Assembly (NCBI GenBank): GCA_963764345.1 | Contig: CAVXSF010000035.1 | Location: 1-64,000, forward strand | Direction: 5' to 3' | From: DASQZK01 sp963764345 | GTDB lineage: Bacteria; Bacteroidota; Bacteroidia; Bacteroidales; GCA-2748055 | DNA length: 64,000 bases | In this document: one piece after another, positions 1-7,530 of the stretch | Layout of the letters: every line of letters starts with the position of its first letter | How positions within the stretch are numbered: position 1 is the stretch's first letter | Made by a program: the position numbers and the translations under genes | Notes under the pieces: generated by a model | What the model was told of the DNA's origin: nothing | Seen by the model: the letters and a program-made list of their open reading frames with translations, nothing else | Database searches by the model: none

Positions 1-150
1 ACAATCGCCCTTGAGAACACCGGTTGTGTCATGCCAGTTTACCATGAACACAGCGGTGACATCGTAGCCCTGATCTTTCAGCAACCATGCTGCAACACTG
101 GAATCGACACCACCTGATAATCCTACAACCACTTTGCCTTTCATAGTCAT
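1..150 (-). CDS. mnmA: tRNA-specific 2-thiouridylase MnmA, N-terminal part (runs off the window)
   Basis: The minus strand encodes about 50 residues beginning MTMKGKVVVGLSGGVDSS. SGGVDSS is the PP-loop ATP-pyrophosphatase motif, and the following AAWLLKDQGYDVTAVFMVNW matches the start of MnmA. This enzyme activates U34 of tRNA-Lys, -Glu and -Gln for 2-thiolation. Two start codons are possible (150 or 144); the second gives MKGKVVVGLSGG, the more usual start. The gene continues leftward outside the window, so the catalytic cysteines cannot be checked. A different PP-loop protein such as TilS is unlikely, because the VNWHD segment fits MnmA and a separate tilS lies at 37.9 kb. Confidence 0.9.
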   Translation of the reverse strand, partial: MTMKGKVVVGLSGGVDSSVAAWLLKDQGYDVTAVFMVNWHDTTGVLKGDC

Positions 151-218
151 TCAATTGATCGCGCAAAGGTAATCATTTCATCTCAATCGTAAGAAAATCA
201 TGGTTAAGGAAGAAGAAA

Positions 219-635
219 TCAATAGCCTTTCACCCAGAATACACTGTCCTCATCAATGCATAAATCAACCAATTCAAGCAATTCCTCAACAACCTGCTTA
301 ACCTGGTCCCGGATATTTTCCCAGGTGATCCTCCATTTGGGATAAAAGGTCCTGATCTCGTTCAGAAAATCGATACCGGCCATCTGCTTTAACGCATAAG
401 CCTCAAGAGTTTCCGGACTTTCAATCTGCGTTATCCGGCTGAACTGATCTGCGAGGTGATTCCGCAGATTAATAATTTCCGAACCGGTGAAAGGGGTGGG
501 AGTATAATATTCATACTCCGGATTACTTAGCTCAAAGGCATGTTGGAACAGGCCGAACACCGCAGCATTCAGGTACCTGGACTTTCCCGTAAGTGCCCTC
601 AAATCCATTATGATCAGAGGAAAACGAAAACTCAA
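219..635 (-). CDS. Conserved-looking hypothetical protein, 138 aa
   Basis: A soluble 138-residue protein with no signal peptide, membrane segment or motif I recognise. It is mostly helical in appearance, with a Trp/Ile-rich middle (FYPKWRITWENIRDQ) and an acidic C-terminal part (VVEELLELVDLCIDEDSVFW). Two starts are possible: Met1 at 635 or Met10 at 608 (MDLRALTGKSRYL). The second begins at a more protein-like segment. It lies in the same direction as mnmA, 68 bases upstream of it, so the two could be cotranscribed. Function unknown. Confidence 0.6.
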   Translation of the reverse strand: MSFRFPLIIMDLRALTGKSRYLNAAVFGLFQHAFELSNPEYEYYTPTPFTGSEIINLRNHLADQFSRITQIESPETLEAYALKQMAGIDFLNEIRTFYPKWRITWENIRDQVKQVVEELLELVDLCIDEDSVFWVKGY

Positions 636-889
636 CTAAATTCAGGTCTTCAGAAGAATAGAGTTTAATTTTCATACCCCGGCAGTTTTGCCGAAAGATA
701 GGAATTAAATTTTTTTAAGTGCCGACACAATAGCAGTTTATCAGCAGATCAGGAATTTTTTTCTGAAAACACGGGATGAAGGTTTCGCTGAGATCCGTGT
801 CTTCTTTACACCGTGATGGTCCCCGGCAGGTTAAAGAGTCTTCCTCTTTCAAAATTATATATTTACTTTGCATCAGCAAACGACAGGAT

Positions 890-2317
890 ATGGATACAGA
901 TATATTGAAGAAACTATTCAGAGAATATACCGGAAAGGAAGTCACGGAAATGATCGCTCTTCCTCCCTCCGGTTCTCACAGAAGGTATTTCCGCCTGCGA
1001 AATGATACATTCACCGCCATTGGGGCGTATCATAATGACCTTGCAGAAAACAGGGCTTTCCTTGAATTTACCCGTCATTTTCTCCGGAAAGGACTTCATG
1101 TGCCGGAACTGTACGCCACAGATCAGGATGGTTACTATTATCTTTTAGGCGATCTGGGTGATACCATGCTCAAAACTTTGATCGACGAACGTTCAACGAA
1201 TTTTCAATTCCCTGAAAGCGTCACTCCCTATTATAAAAAAGCACTGAAGGAACTGGTACGGTTCCAGGTCGAGGGAAATACGGGACTGGACTACTCCGTC
1301 TGCGTCCCGAGAGAAAGCTTCGACCGGCAGTCTGTACTCTGGGATCTCAATCACTTCAAATACTTTTTCCTCAAGGTCACAGGCATTCCATTTGATGAAC
1401 AGAAACTTGAAGATGATTTCAGAACCTTTGCCACATTGCTTGAGGAGGCCGGTACAGGAAGCTTTATGTTCCGCGATTTTCAGTCGAGGAATATCATGAT
1501 CCAAAACCAGGAATGCTACTTTATAGATTACCAGGGGGGCCGACGCGGTGCTTTCCAGTATGACCCCGCTTCACTCCTCTTCGAGGCAAGAACAAACCTG
1601 CCGTTCAGCCTGAGAGAAGAACTGCTGGAGTACTATCTCGATGAACTGGACCGTTATAAGAATCCCGGACGAAAGGCATTCATGACCTATTATTATCCCT
1701 TTGTCCTTATCAGGATGCTTCAGACTATGGGCACTTACGGACTCAGAGGATGGGTGGAGAAGAAACCTCTTTTCCTTCAGAGTGTACCCTTTGCCGTCAA
1801 TAATCTGAGATGGTTACTCGATAACCATCTGGTACCTGATATTGTGCCCGAATTGAAAAAGGTTTTACACGACCTCTCCGCATCGGAAAAGGTACAGGTC
1901 AAAATACCCGTACAAACCGACAAGCTCAGGATCAGTATCGTAAGTTTCTCCTACATGAAAACCATTCCCGATGATCTCAGCGGAAACGGTGGCGGATATG
2001 TCTTTGATTGCCGGGGGATAAACAATCCCGGCCGGTTTGAACAATACCGCAGTCTCACGGGTCGGGATGAACCTGTTCAGAAATTCCTCCGTGAGAAAAG
2101 CGAAATGGCAGGCTTTCTATCCGATGTTTTCAGTATAATAGACCGCACTGTATCAACCTATATCATCCGGAATCATCATCATCTGCAGGTGAGTTTCGGA
2201 TGCACCGGAGGCCGGCACCGGTCTGTGTATGCAGCGGAAAAACTGGCCGAACACCTTAAACAAAACGAAAATGTGGTTGTTGATCTGGAACACAGGGAAA
2301 TGAACCAGAACTTTTAA
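890..2317 (+). CDS. AmgK-like sugar kinase fused to a RapZ C-terminal domain
   Basis: Residues about 1-330 form an aminoglycoside phosphotransferase-like kinase. The catalytic loop is FRDFQSRNIM (where AmgK has HRDxxxxN), and the metal-binding segment DYQGGRRGAFQYDPASLL follows. Residues about 345-475 match the C-terminal domain of RapZ, including GCTGGRHRSV; the N-terminal Walker-type kinase domain of RapZ is absent. AmgK phosphorylates MurNAc/GlcNAc at the anomeric carbon, and MurU (encoded just downstream) makes UDP-MurNAc, so the pair suggests peptidoglycan sugar salvage that bypasses de novo synthesis. In E. coli the RapZ C-terminal domain senses GlcN6P and binds small RNAs; whether it regulates the kinase here is inference. 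I chose ATG 890 because the 38 residues added by the longest frame are low-quality upstream sequence. Confidence 0.8.
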   Translation: MDTDILKKLFREYTGKEVTEMIALPPSGSHRRYFRLRNDTFTAIGAYHNDLAENRAFLEFTRHFLRKGLHVPELYATDQDGYYYLLGDLGDTMLKTLIDERSTNFQFPESVTPYYKKALKELVRFQVEGNTGLDYSVCVPRESFDRQSVLWDLNHFKYFFLKVTGIPFDEQKLEDDFRTFATLLEEAGTGSFMFRDFQSRNIMIQNQECYFIDYQGGRRGAFQYDPASLLFEARTNLPFSLREELLEYYLDELDRYKNPGRKAFMTYYYPFVLIRMLQTMGTYGLRGWVEKKPLFLQSVPFAVNNLRWLLDNHLVPDIVPELKKVLHDLSASEKVQVKIPVQTDKLRISIVSFSYMKTIPDDLSGNGGGYVFDCRGINNPGRFEQYRSLTGRDEPVQKFLREKSEMAGFLSDVFSIIDRTVSTYIIRNHHHLQVSFGCTGGRHRSVYAAEKLAEHLKQNENVVVDLEHREMNQNF

Positions 2318-2356
2318 ACATGATAAAGGATCTGCCTTTCCGGATATAACCATCAT

Positions 2357-2485
2357 ATGAGTAAAAAACTCTGTAAATACGGCGTTGATCTGAACAAAAA
2401 AGGAAAAAAACTCAAATACGAATGCAAAAAATGCGGCCTGAGAACCAGCAAAGAAGAGTACTGCTGTAAACCTGTCAAACTTTAA
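2357..2485 (+). CDS. Small Cys-rich (zinc-ribbon-like) protein, 42 aa
   Basis: An ATG-to-TAA frame of 42 codons sits exactly between the kinase-RapZ gene and murU (39 and 14 bases away, same strand). It is Lys-rich and has five cysteines: LCKYG, YECKKCGL and YCCKP. CxxC followed by a CC pair could hold one zinc ion. There is no signal peptide. The tight fit between two same-strand genes and the biased composition argue that it is translated, but I know no family for it. Function unknown. Confidence 0.6.
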   Translation: MSKKLCKYGVDLNKKGKKLKYECKKCGLRTSKEEYCCKPVKL

Positions 2486-2499
2486 AATTCAGCCTTGAA

Positions 2500-3204
2500 A
2501 TGAAAAAAAGGGCAATGATCATGGCTGCAGGCCTGGGAACAAGGATGAAACCCCTCACGGATGATCTTCCCAAAGCCCTGCTCACCTGGAATAACAAAAC
2601 CCTGCTTCAGGATGTGATTGAACGACTCCTTAACCATGGTTTTCAGGATATTATAATAAATATCCATCACCATGGTGAAAAAGTGATTCAATTTCTGAAG
2701 GAACATGATAATTTTGGGGCTGATATCTTCATCTCCGATGAAAGAGATCAACTTCTGGATACCGGCGGAGGTTTGGTAAAAGCCGGACCTTTCTTCGGAA
2801 ATGATCCTTTTCTGGTACATAATGTGGATGTCCTGACAGATCTCGACCTCAACGGTCTGATGAACTGTCATCTTAAAAAAGGCTCCATTGCCACCCTCGC
2901 TGTAAAACACAGGCAAACTTCACGATCCCTGCTGATGGATGAAAACCAGATCCTGTGCGGCTGGCGCGATAACCGGACGGGTGAAGAAATCATCGCCAGG
3001 GGAAAAGAAAGCCTGACGCCCATTGCTTTCAGCGGCATCTATGTACTCAATCCGGAGATCTTCAACTATCTGGATAAAACAGGCTCTTTCCCTATCATGC
3101 CGGAATTTCTTCGTATCGCCGGAAAAAGAGATATATGGCTGTACAGAAGTGACAAATCCTTCTGGAAAGATATGGGAAAACCTTCTTCCTTCACCGATGA
3201 ATGA
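2500..3204 (+). CDS. murU: Nucleotidyltransferase, probable N-acetylmuramate-1-phosphate uridylyltransferase MurU
   Basis: A 234-residue nucleotidyltransferase of the NTP_transferase family. The N-terminus AAGLGTRMKPLTDDLPKALL is the GxGTRxxPLTxxxPK nucleotide-binding signature. The metal-binding Asp lies in LVHNVDVLTDLD, and GGGLVKAG and FSGIYVLNPEIF are typical of MurU-like enzymes. It would transfer UMP from UTP to MurNAc-alpha-1-phosphate made by the upstream kinase. The length fits MurU (about 220-240) and is short for GlmU or RfbA; no acyltransferase repeats follow. The specificity rests on the neighbouring AmgK-like gene; mannose-1-phosphate guanylyltransferase-like activity is the main alternative. 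Confidence 0.8.
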   Translation: MKKRAMIMAAGLGTRMKPLTDDLPKALLTWNNKTLLQDVIERLLNHGFQDIIINIHHHGEKVIQFLKEHDNFGADIFISDERDQLLDTGGGLVKAGPFFGNDPFLVHNVDVLTDLDLNGLMNCHLKKGSIATLAVKHRQTSRSLLMDENQILCGWRDNRTGEEIIARGKESLTPIAFSGIYVLNPEIFNYLDKTGSFPIMPEFLRIAGKRDIWLYRSDKSFWKDMGKPSSFTDE

Positions 3205-3222
3205 GTTTCCGGATTATTGTAT

Positions 3223-3230
3223 TATTTTTG
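3223..3230 (+). promoter_or_regulatory. Bacteroidetes-type -7 box ahead of cysH
   Basis: TATTTTTG matches the Bacteroidetes -7 consensus TAnnTTTG and lies 20 bases before the cysH ATG. No clear -33 TTG at the right spacing was found. Confidence 0.45.
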
Positions 3231-3249
3231 ACACCGCATAAACAGATTG

Positions 3250-3979
3250 ATGAAGGATATGGAAGCAACACAGGAAATGCTGGATAAGATCGACAACCTT
3301 AACGAACGTTTTAAAAGCAGCGATCCACATGAGGTATTGAGATACTTTCTGCAGGAGTATCATGGAAGGATTGCCCTGTCCTCAAGCCTTGGCGCAGAAG
3401 ATCAGGTGCTTACCGAAATGGTGGCAGCCATTGATCCCTCCGTCCGGATCTTCACCCTCGACACCGGACGACTGTTTCCTGAGACCTATGATCTGATCGA
3501 CCGTACTAACAAAGCCTATAAAATCAAAATTGATATCATGTTCCCCGATTATGCCAGAGTTCAGGAAATGGTGAAGGAAAAGGGGATTAACCTGTTTTAT
3601 GAAAGCATTGAGAACAGGAAACTTTGCTGCGGGATCAGAAAAATCGAACCCCTCCAGAGAGCATTCAAAAATCTTGATGTCTGGATTTGCGGCCTCAGGA
3701 AAGACCAGTCTGTCACACGCTTTTATTCAAAACTCGTGGAATGGGATGAAAATAACGGCCTCATTAAGCTTAATCCACTGATCCGCTGGAGTGAAAAACA
3801 GGTTTGGGAGTACATCCGGCACAATGACATACCTTACAATCCCCTGCATGATGAAGGTTATCCGAGTATCGGTTGTCAGCCGTGTACCCGTGCAGTTGAA
3901 GCCGGGTGAAGATGTCAGGGCCGGCAGATGGTGGTGGGAACAGCCGGATCAGAAAGAATGCGGCCTGCACAAACGCTGA
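3250..3979 (+). CDS. cysH: Adenylyl/phosphoadenylyl-sulfate reductase CysH (frameshift near 3901)
   Basis: The PP-loop is SSSLGAEDQVLTEM, followed by TLDTGRLFPETY. CCGIRKIEPL and GCQPCTR supply the paired cysteines of the 4Fe-4S-containing APS-reductase type. The enzyme reduces activated sulfate to sulfite in assimilation. The first frame stops at 3909 after AVEAG, but the +1 frame continues PGEDVRAGRWWWEQPDQKEC to 3979, which is the family C-terminus with the catalytic ECGLH cysteine. One extra base near 3901 (GAAGCCGGG where GAACCGGG is expected) explains this. If the frameshift were real the enzyme would lack its catalytic Cys. Start ATG 3250 lies just behind a promoter-like box. Confidence 0.85.
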
Positions 3980-4077
3980 TTTGGCTCATAATATAAGCTC
4001 TTCCAGTAGTTTAGCACAGAGGGGCATGAATCACCTTTTTTTTTCTGAAATTCTTATCCAACATGATTTTTTTTTTC

Positions 4078-4085
4078 TAAATTTG
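4078..4085 (+). promoter_or_regulatory. -7 box upstream of tRNA-Leu(CAG)
   Basis: TAAATTTG matches TAnnTTTG and lies 82 bases upstream of the mature tRNA 5' end, within the AT-rich gap after cysH. Confidence 0.4.
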
Positions 4086-4166
4086 CAACCCCGGCGGGAA
4101 AATGAAAAACATAGCATGACCGTAATACAGAGCCGGATGTTCTTTTAATCATAAGATATTTTTTAT

Positions 4167-4250
4167 GCCCAGATGGCGGAATTGGTAGACGCGCTAGTTT
4201 CAGGGACTAGTATACGTAAGTATGTGCAGGTTCGAGTCCTGTTCTGGGCA
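4167..4250 (+). tRNA. tRNA-Leu (anticodon CAG)
   Basis: An 84-base cloverleaf. Acceptor arm GCCCAGA pairs with TCTGGGC and the discriminator is A. The D arm is GCG..CGC, the anticodon stem CTAGT/ACTAG with loop TTCAGGG (anticodon CAG), and there is a long variable arm typical of class II tRNA. The T arm is GCAGGTTCGAGTCCTGT. No CCA is encoded after this copy (CACAAG follows), whereas the third duplicated 3' end downstream does encode CCA. The original gene was therefore probably the 5' part here plus the 3' end now at 4750. Confidence 0.95.
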
Positions 4251-4254
4251 CACA

Positions 4255-4284
4255 AGCCTCATTTTTTTAAGATGGGGCTTTTTT
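4255..4284 (+). terminator. Rho-independent terminator after tRNA-Leu (copy 1)
   Basis: AGCCTCAT and ATGGGGCT form an 8-bp stem (one G-U pair) around a T-rich loop, followed by a T tract. The same hairpin recurs 250 bases later at 4505-4534 as part of the tandem duplication. Confidence 0.7.
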
Positions 4285-4423
4285 ATTGATATAACAGATG
4301 GCGGAACCGAGGACATTGGAGCGCCAGCGGAAATGGCCGAGCTCATGCCATGCCCCCATTTAGATGATGAATCTCTGTTCACTAATGATGTGATTTAAAA
4401 CCACTGTGCCGGTATTTTGTGCA

Positions 4424-4500
4424 TGGCATAATTGGTAGACGCGCTAGTTTCAGGGACTAGTATACGTAAGTATGTGCAGGTTCGAGTCCTGTTCTGGGCA
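4424..4500 (+). pseudogene. tRNA-Leu(CAG) remnant, copy 2 (no acceptor 5' strand)
   Basis: Identical to the tRNA from AATTGGTAGAC to GGGCA. The 5' acceptor strand is TTGTGCA instead of GCCCAGA and cannot pair with TCTGGGC. The D stem also has a mismatch (GCA opposite CGC). It is very unlikely to fold or be charged as a tRNA. Confidence 0.8.
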
Positions 4501-4673
4501 CACAAGCCTCATTTTTTTAAGATGGGGCTTTTTTATTGATATAACAGATGGCGGAACCGAGGACATTGGAGCGCCAGCGGAAATGGCCGAGCTCATGCCA
4601 TGCCCCCATTCAGATGTTGCATCTCTGTTCACTAATGATGTGATTTAAAACCACTGTGCCGGCATTTTGTGCA

Positions 4674-4753
4674 TGGCATAATTGGTAGACGCGCTAGTTT
4701 CAGGGACTAGTATACGTAAGTATGTGCAGGTTCGAGTCCTGTTCTGGGCACCA
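4674..4753 (+). pseudogene. tRNA-Leu(CAG) remnant, copy 3, with encoded CCA
   Basis: Same broken 5' end as copy 2, but its 3' end reads GGGC-A-CCA, so the CCA tail is encoded. It is followed directly by its own terminator. This suggests it is the displaced original 3' end of the tRNA gene. Confidence 0.75.
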
Positions 4754-4757
4754 AAAA

Positions 4758-4799
4758 AACCGTTCACGATCGTTAGAATTGTGAGCGGTTTTTTTTTTG
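4758..4799 (+). terminator. Rho-independent terminator after the tRNA array
   Basis: AACCGTTCAC and GTGAGCGGTT form a 10-bp stem (one G-U pair) followed by ten T residues. The stretch 4800-4942 after it holds nothing I recognise. Confidence 0.85.
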
Positions 4800-4942
4800 T
4801 AAATCTCCGGACTACGTCTCCGATAATGCCTGTTCCGTTGTCATGGCTGACTCAAGAAAAGGCAGGTCGGTTCCGGAAGCCTGTTTCATCAGAATCTCAT
4901 GATCGCATTTCTGAAGGCTGCAGAATAAATCTCAATGCCTGC

Positions 4943-6148
4943 TTAATCCTTATTTAACCGGAGCATCAGGACATCATGCCCGGGGATATTTTCTTTAAGC
5001 AGTTTACGGGTATTTCCCATGTCCTTCTTCGTCCAGACATTAACGATCTTATACCCGGCTGATCCTGCTTCAAGGCCACGCTTTGAAAAATCGTCGTATA
5101 CCTTTGTTTTCCAATCAAATTCAACAGATGCCGGTTGAGTTGAACGGTTCAGGAAACAGACAGCCCAGTCGCCATTTTTTAAGGGTTTGAACCAGGTTTC
5201 CACACTGTCCTTTACGGCAAATTTGAAACCTTCGATGCCGAGGGAGTCCTGATCAATACCAATGGCACCTGCATTGGTAAGGATAGCAACCGTTTCATCG
5301 CTCATATGGGCCAGGTCGTTCCCGGCGATCAACGGGGCAGCAAGCATGCACCACATCGAAAAATGGGCCCGGTCTTCATTCAATGTCATGCCCCCGTTTC
5401 CCACTTCAAGCATATCGGGATCATTCCAGTGTCCCGGACCGGCATATGTCCTTAAGTCTTTCTGCATATCCAGGATCTGCATAACACCATAACTCTTCCA
5501 GCCTCCGTCATGGGTGTCAATGCAATCAAAACAATCGGTAATATCCCCGGTTGTTCTCCATAAATGACCCACACTCGCGGCCCAGAGCCATGGTTTATTC
5601 TGTCCCCACTCACACAGGCTGAATACTACAGGTCTTTTTGCAGTATACAGGGCATCCCGCATGGTGGTATAGGAAGCCTGGGCATTCAACCCATCCGTAT
5701 CACACCAGTCATATTTCAGATAATCGACACCCCATTTGGCATACATCAGGGCATCCTGGTACTGGTGACCGCGGCTTCCGGGCCTACCCGCGCAGGTCGT
5801 ATTACCGGCACAGGAATAAATACCAAACTTCAGACCTTTTGAGTGAATGTAATCGATCAGCGCTTTCATTCCCGAAGGAAAATTTTCAGGATTGGGATGA
5901 ATGAAGCCAAGGCTGTCACGCTCTCCATGCCAGCAATCGTCCACCACAATATACTGGTAACCGGCATCTTTCATGCCGCTCTCCACCATAGCGTCGGCAA
6001 TGTCGCGGAGCATTTGTTCATTGACGTTACAGCCGAATTTATTCCAGCTGTTCCAACCCATAGGAGGCGTAAGTGCAAGATTTTCAAATTTCTGACCAAA
6101 ACTATTCAGGGTGGCCATGGTAAGTGCAAGTAAAAGTAGTTTTTTCAT
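4943..6148 (-). CDS. Alpha-galactosidase, glycoside hydrolase family 27, secreted
   Basis: 401 residues with a signal peptide (MKKLLLLALTMATLNSFGQ). The body starts LALTPPMGWNSWNKFGC, the GH27 opening. The expected catalytic residues are visible: nucleophile Asp147 in YLKYDWCD and acid/base Asp202 in WRTTGDI. A short beta-sandwich C-terminal domain follows (about 310-401). It would remove terminal alpha-linked galactose (or alpha-GalNAc or beta-L-arabinopyranose, within the same family) in the periplasm. It is divergently oriented from the VCBS lipoprotein gene and belongs to the local carbohydrate cluster. Intact and of normal length. Confidence 0.93.
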   Translation of the reverse strand: MKKLLLLALTMATLNSFGQKFENLALTPPMGWNSWNKFGCNVNEQMLRDIADAMVESGMKDAGYQYIVVDDCWHGERDSLGFIHPNPENFPSGMKALIDYIHSKGLKFGIYSCAGNTTCAGRPGSRGHQYQDALMYAKWGVDYLKYDWCDTDGLNAQASYTTMRDALYTAKRPVVFSLCEWGQNKPWLWAASVGHLWRTTGDITDCFDCIDTHDGGWKSYGVMQILDMQKDLRTYAGPGHWNDPDMLEVGNGGMTLNEDRAHFSMWCMLAAPLIAGNDLAHMSDETVAILTNAGAIGIDQDSLGIEGFKFAVKDSVETWFKPLKNGDWAVCFLNRSTQPASVEFDWKTKVYDDFSKRGLEAGSAGYKIVNVWTKKDMGNTRKLLKENIPGHDVLMLRLNKD

Positions 6149-6429
6149 TTCACGATCAGTTTTTTGACAGTAGGGTTCCAGGATGTAAAAAATTCCGCCT
6201 GCCGGTTAGTGTAATGCTCATGCATGTCCAATAAAATTTTCATTGAACCGGGAATTTCTCCACATCATCACTCCGGTTTGACCAAATGTAAACAAATATT
6301 TCCTGAATTTCATCTTCCTGACCGTGACCACGATCCACTGTCTTTTGCTTTCATGAAAATATTCCCTTAATTTTCAGAAAAACATCCTTATCATGTCTAC
6401 TGAATATCCTCACTAAAAGAGTACAACCC

Positions 6430-7530
6430 ATGAAAACTTTGCTGCGTCTTATTCCCCTGTCTGCAATACTGCTTCTCCCGGGCTGCCGGACAAATCATCC
6501 CGCCTTTGAAGAAAAGGTCATCGACGATAAAGGTCCGGTGTGGTGCTGGACCAAATCCACCGGAGACCTTAACGGTGATGGAAAAACCGATCTTATCGCC
6601 GGGGGATATAAAAGCGGTGGGATTGTATGGTATGAGTCCCCTGACTGGCAAAAACACCAGATAACCAACATGAAAGGAGCCTCTACCGACGGGGAAACCG
6701 TAGACATCGACCATGACGGCGACCTTGACCTGATCAATATTTTTGAAGGCGCACTGTTATGGTTTGAGAATCCCGGCTGGGAGGTCCATCTCATCGATTC
6801 GCTGGAGCTGCACGACATTGAACTGGCTGATTTTAATGGCGACGGCCTGGTTGATATTGCCGGCCGGAACCAGGGTGAATTCGGATCGAAAGGAGATACA
6901 CTGTTCATCTTCAGGCAATTATCACCAGATCGATGGGAAACCTCCAGGGTAAGCATCATTGACGGCGAAGGTTTACTGGCAACCGACATCAATGGAGATG
7001 GTAAAAAGGACATCGTCATTAACGGGTACTGGCTCGAAAATACCGGCGACATCGGAAAATGGAAGACACACCGCTTCAGTGACACCTGGACCTGGAAAAA
7101 TGCCTTCATTGCATCGGCCGATATTAACCGGGACGGACGTACGGATATCGTGATGAGCCCTTCCGAACTGAACGGTCATATCTACAGGCTTTCCTGGTTT
7201 ATGGCACCGGAAAACCCGGCAGGGATCTGGGAAGAAAGGGTGATAGAAGACAGTATCGAAACCGTGGTTCATTCGGTTCATACCGCAGACTTTGATCTGG
7301 ACGGCGACCCGGACATCCTCACCGCTGAAATGATCCAGGGAGAGGATCCCGATGAAGTAGCCATATACTACAACTCACGAAAAGGTTTAAAGTGGGACAA
7401 GCAAATCATCAGCACGGGAGGATCTCATAGCATGAGAACCGGCGATTTTGACAATGACGGCGATACCGATATTTTCGGGGCAAACTGGCAGGAAGATACG
7501 GTGAAACTCTGGATCAATCACCGAAAGTGA
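6430..7530 (+). CDS. VCBS/FG-GAP repeat lipoprotein, predicted seven-bladed propeller
   Basis: 366 residues with a lipobox (LLPGC, Cys18) after a short signal peptide, so it should be a periplasmic or surface lipoprotein. Seven Asp-rich calcium-loop repeats are visible: DLNGDGKTD, DIDHDGDLD, DFNGDGLVD, DINGDGKKD, DINRDGRTD, DFDLDGDPD and DFDNDGDTD. Seven such repeats fit a seven-bladed beta-propeller. Related proteins in Bacteroidetes and Planctomycetes sit beside glycoside hydrolases and are thought to bind carbohydrate; the specific role here is not known. The 281-base gap upstream (6149-6429) must hold the divergent promoters for it and the GH27 gene, but I see no strong box. Its 3' end overlaps the convergent glycosidase-like gene by 17 bases. 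Confidence 0.85.
   Translation: MKTLLRLIPLSAILLLPGCRTNHPAFEEKVIDDKGPVWCWTKSTGDLNGDGKTDLIAGGYKSGGIVWYESPDWQKHQITNMKGASTDGETVDIDHDGDLDLINIFEGALLWFENPGWEVHLIDSLELHDIELADFNGDGLVDIAGRNQGEFGSKGDTLFIFRQLSPDRWETSRVSIIDGEGLLATDINGDGKKDIVINGYWLENTGDIGKWKTHRFSDTWTWKNAFIASADINRDGRTDIVMSPSELNGHIYRLSWFMAPENPAGIWEERVIEDSIETVVHSVHTADFDLDGDPDILTAEMIQGEDPDEVAIYYNSRKGLKWDKQIISTGGSHSMRTGDFDNDGDTDIFGANWQEDTVKLWINHRK

Larger units (their letters stand above)
4181..4750 (+). repeat. 250-bp tandem duplication carrying the 3' part of tRNA-Leu
   Basis: The sequence from AATTGGTAGACGCGC onward recurs with a period of exactly 250 bases at 4181, 4431 and 4681; the third copy is partial. Each full unit holds about 70 bases of tRNA 3' part, then a small terminator hairpin and about 150 bases of spacer. 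The two spacers differ at only a handful of positions (for example TTTAGATGATGAA versus TTCAGATGTTGCA). The spacer also carries a 12-base copy of the tRNA 5' segment, CAGATGGCGGAA, at 4295 and 4545 (original at 4170). Confidence 0.9.

Noticed and set aside
776..889. 38-residue N-terminal extension of the kinase-RapZ protein
   Set aside because: The added residues do not look like a domain or signal, and ATG 890 starts the recognisable kinase fold.
3907..3909. TGA in cysH read as selenocysteine, prompted by SelD in the same window
   Set aside because: Read-through in the same frame gives unrelated sequence, while the +1 frame gives the conserved CysH C-terminus with ECGLH. A one-base insertion explains it better.
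4200..4632. Two nearly identical 60-residue minus-strand frames
   Set aside because: They are antisense to the tRNA-Leu duplication, have no protein-like signal, and are identical only because the DNA repeats.
4424..4753. Two further functional tRNA-Leu genes
   Set aside because: The 5' acceptor strands cannot pair with the 3' strands and the D stem is mismatched.
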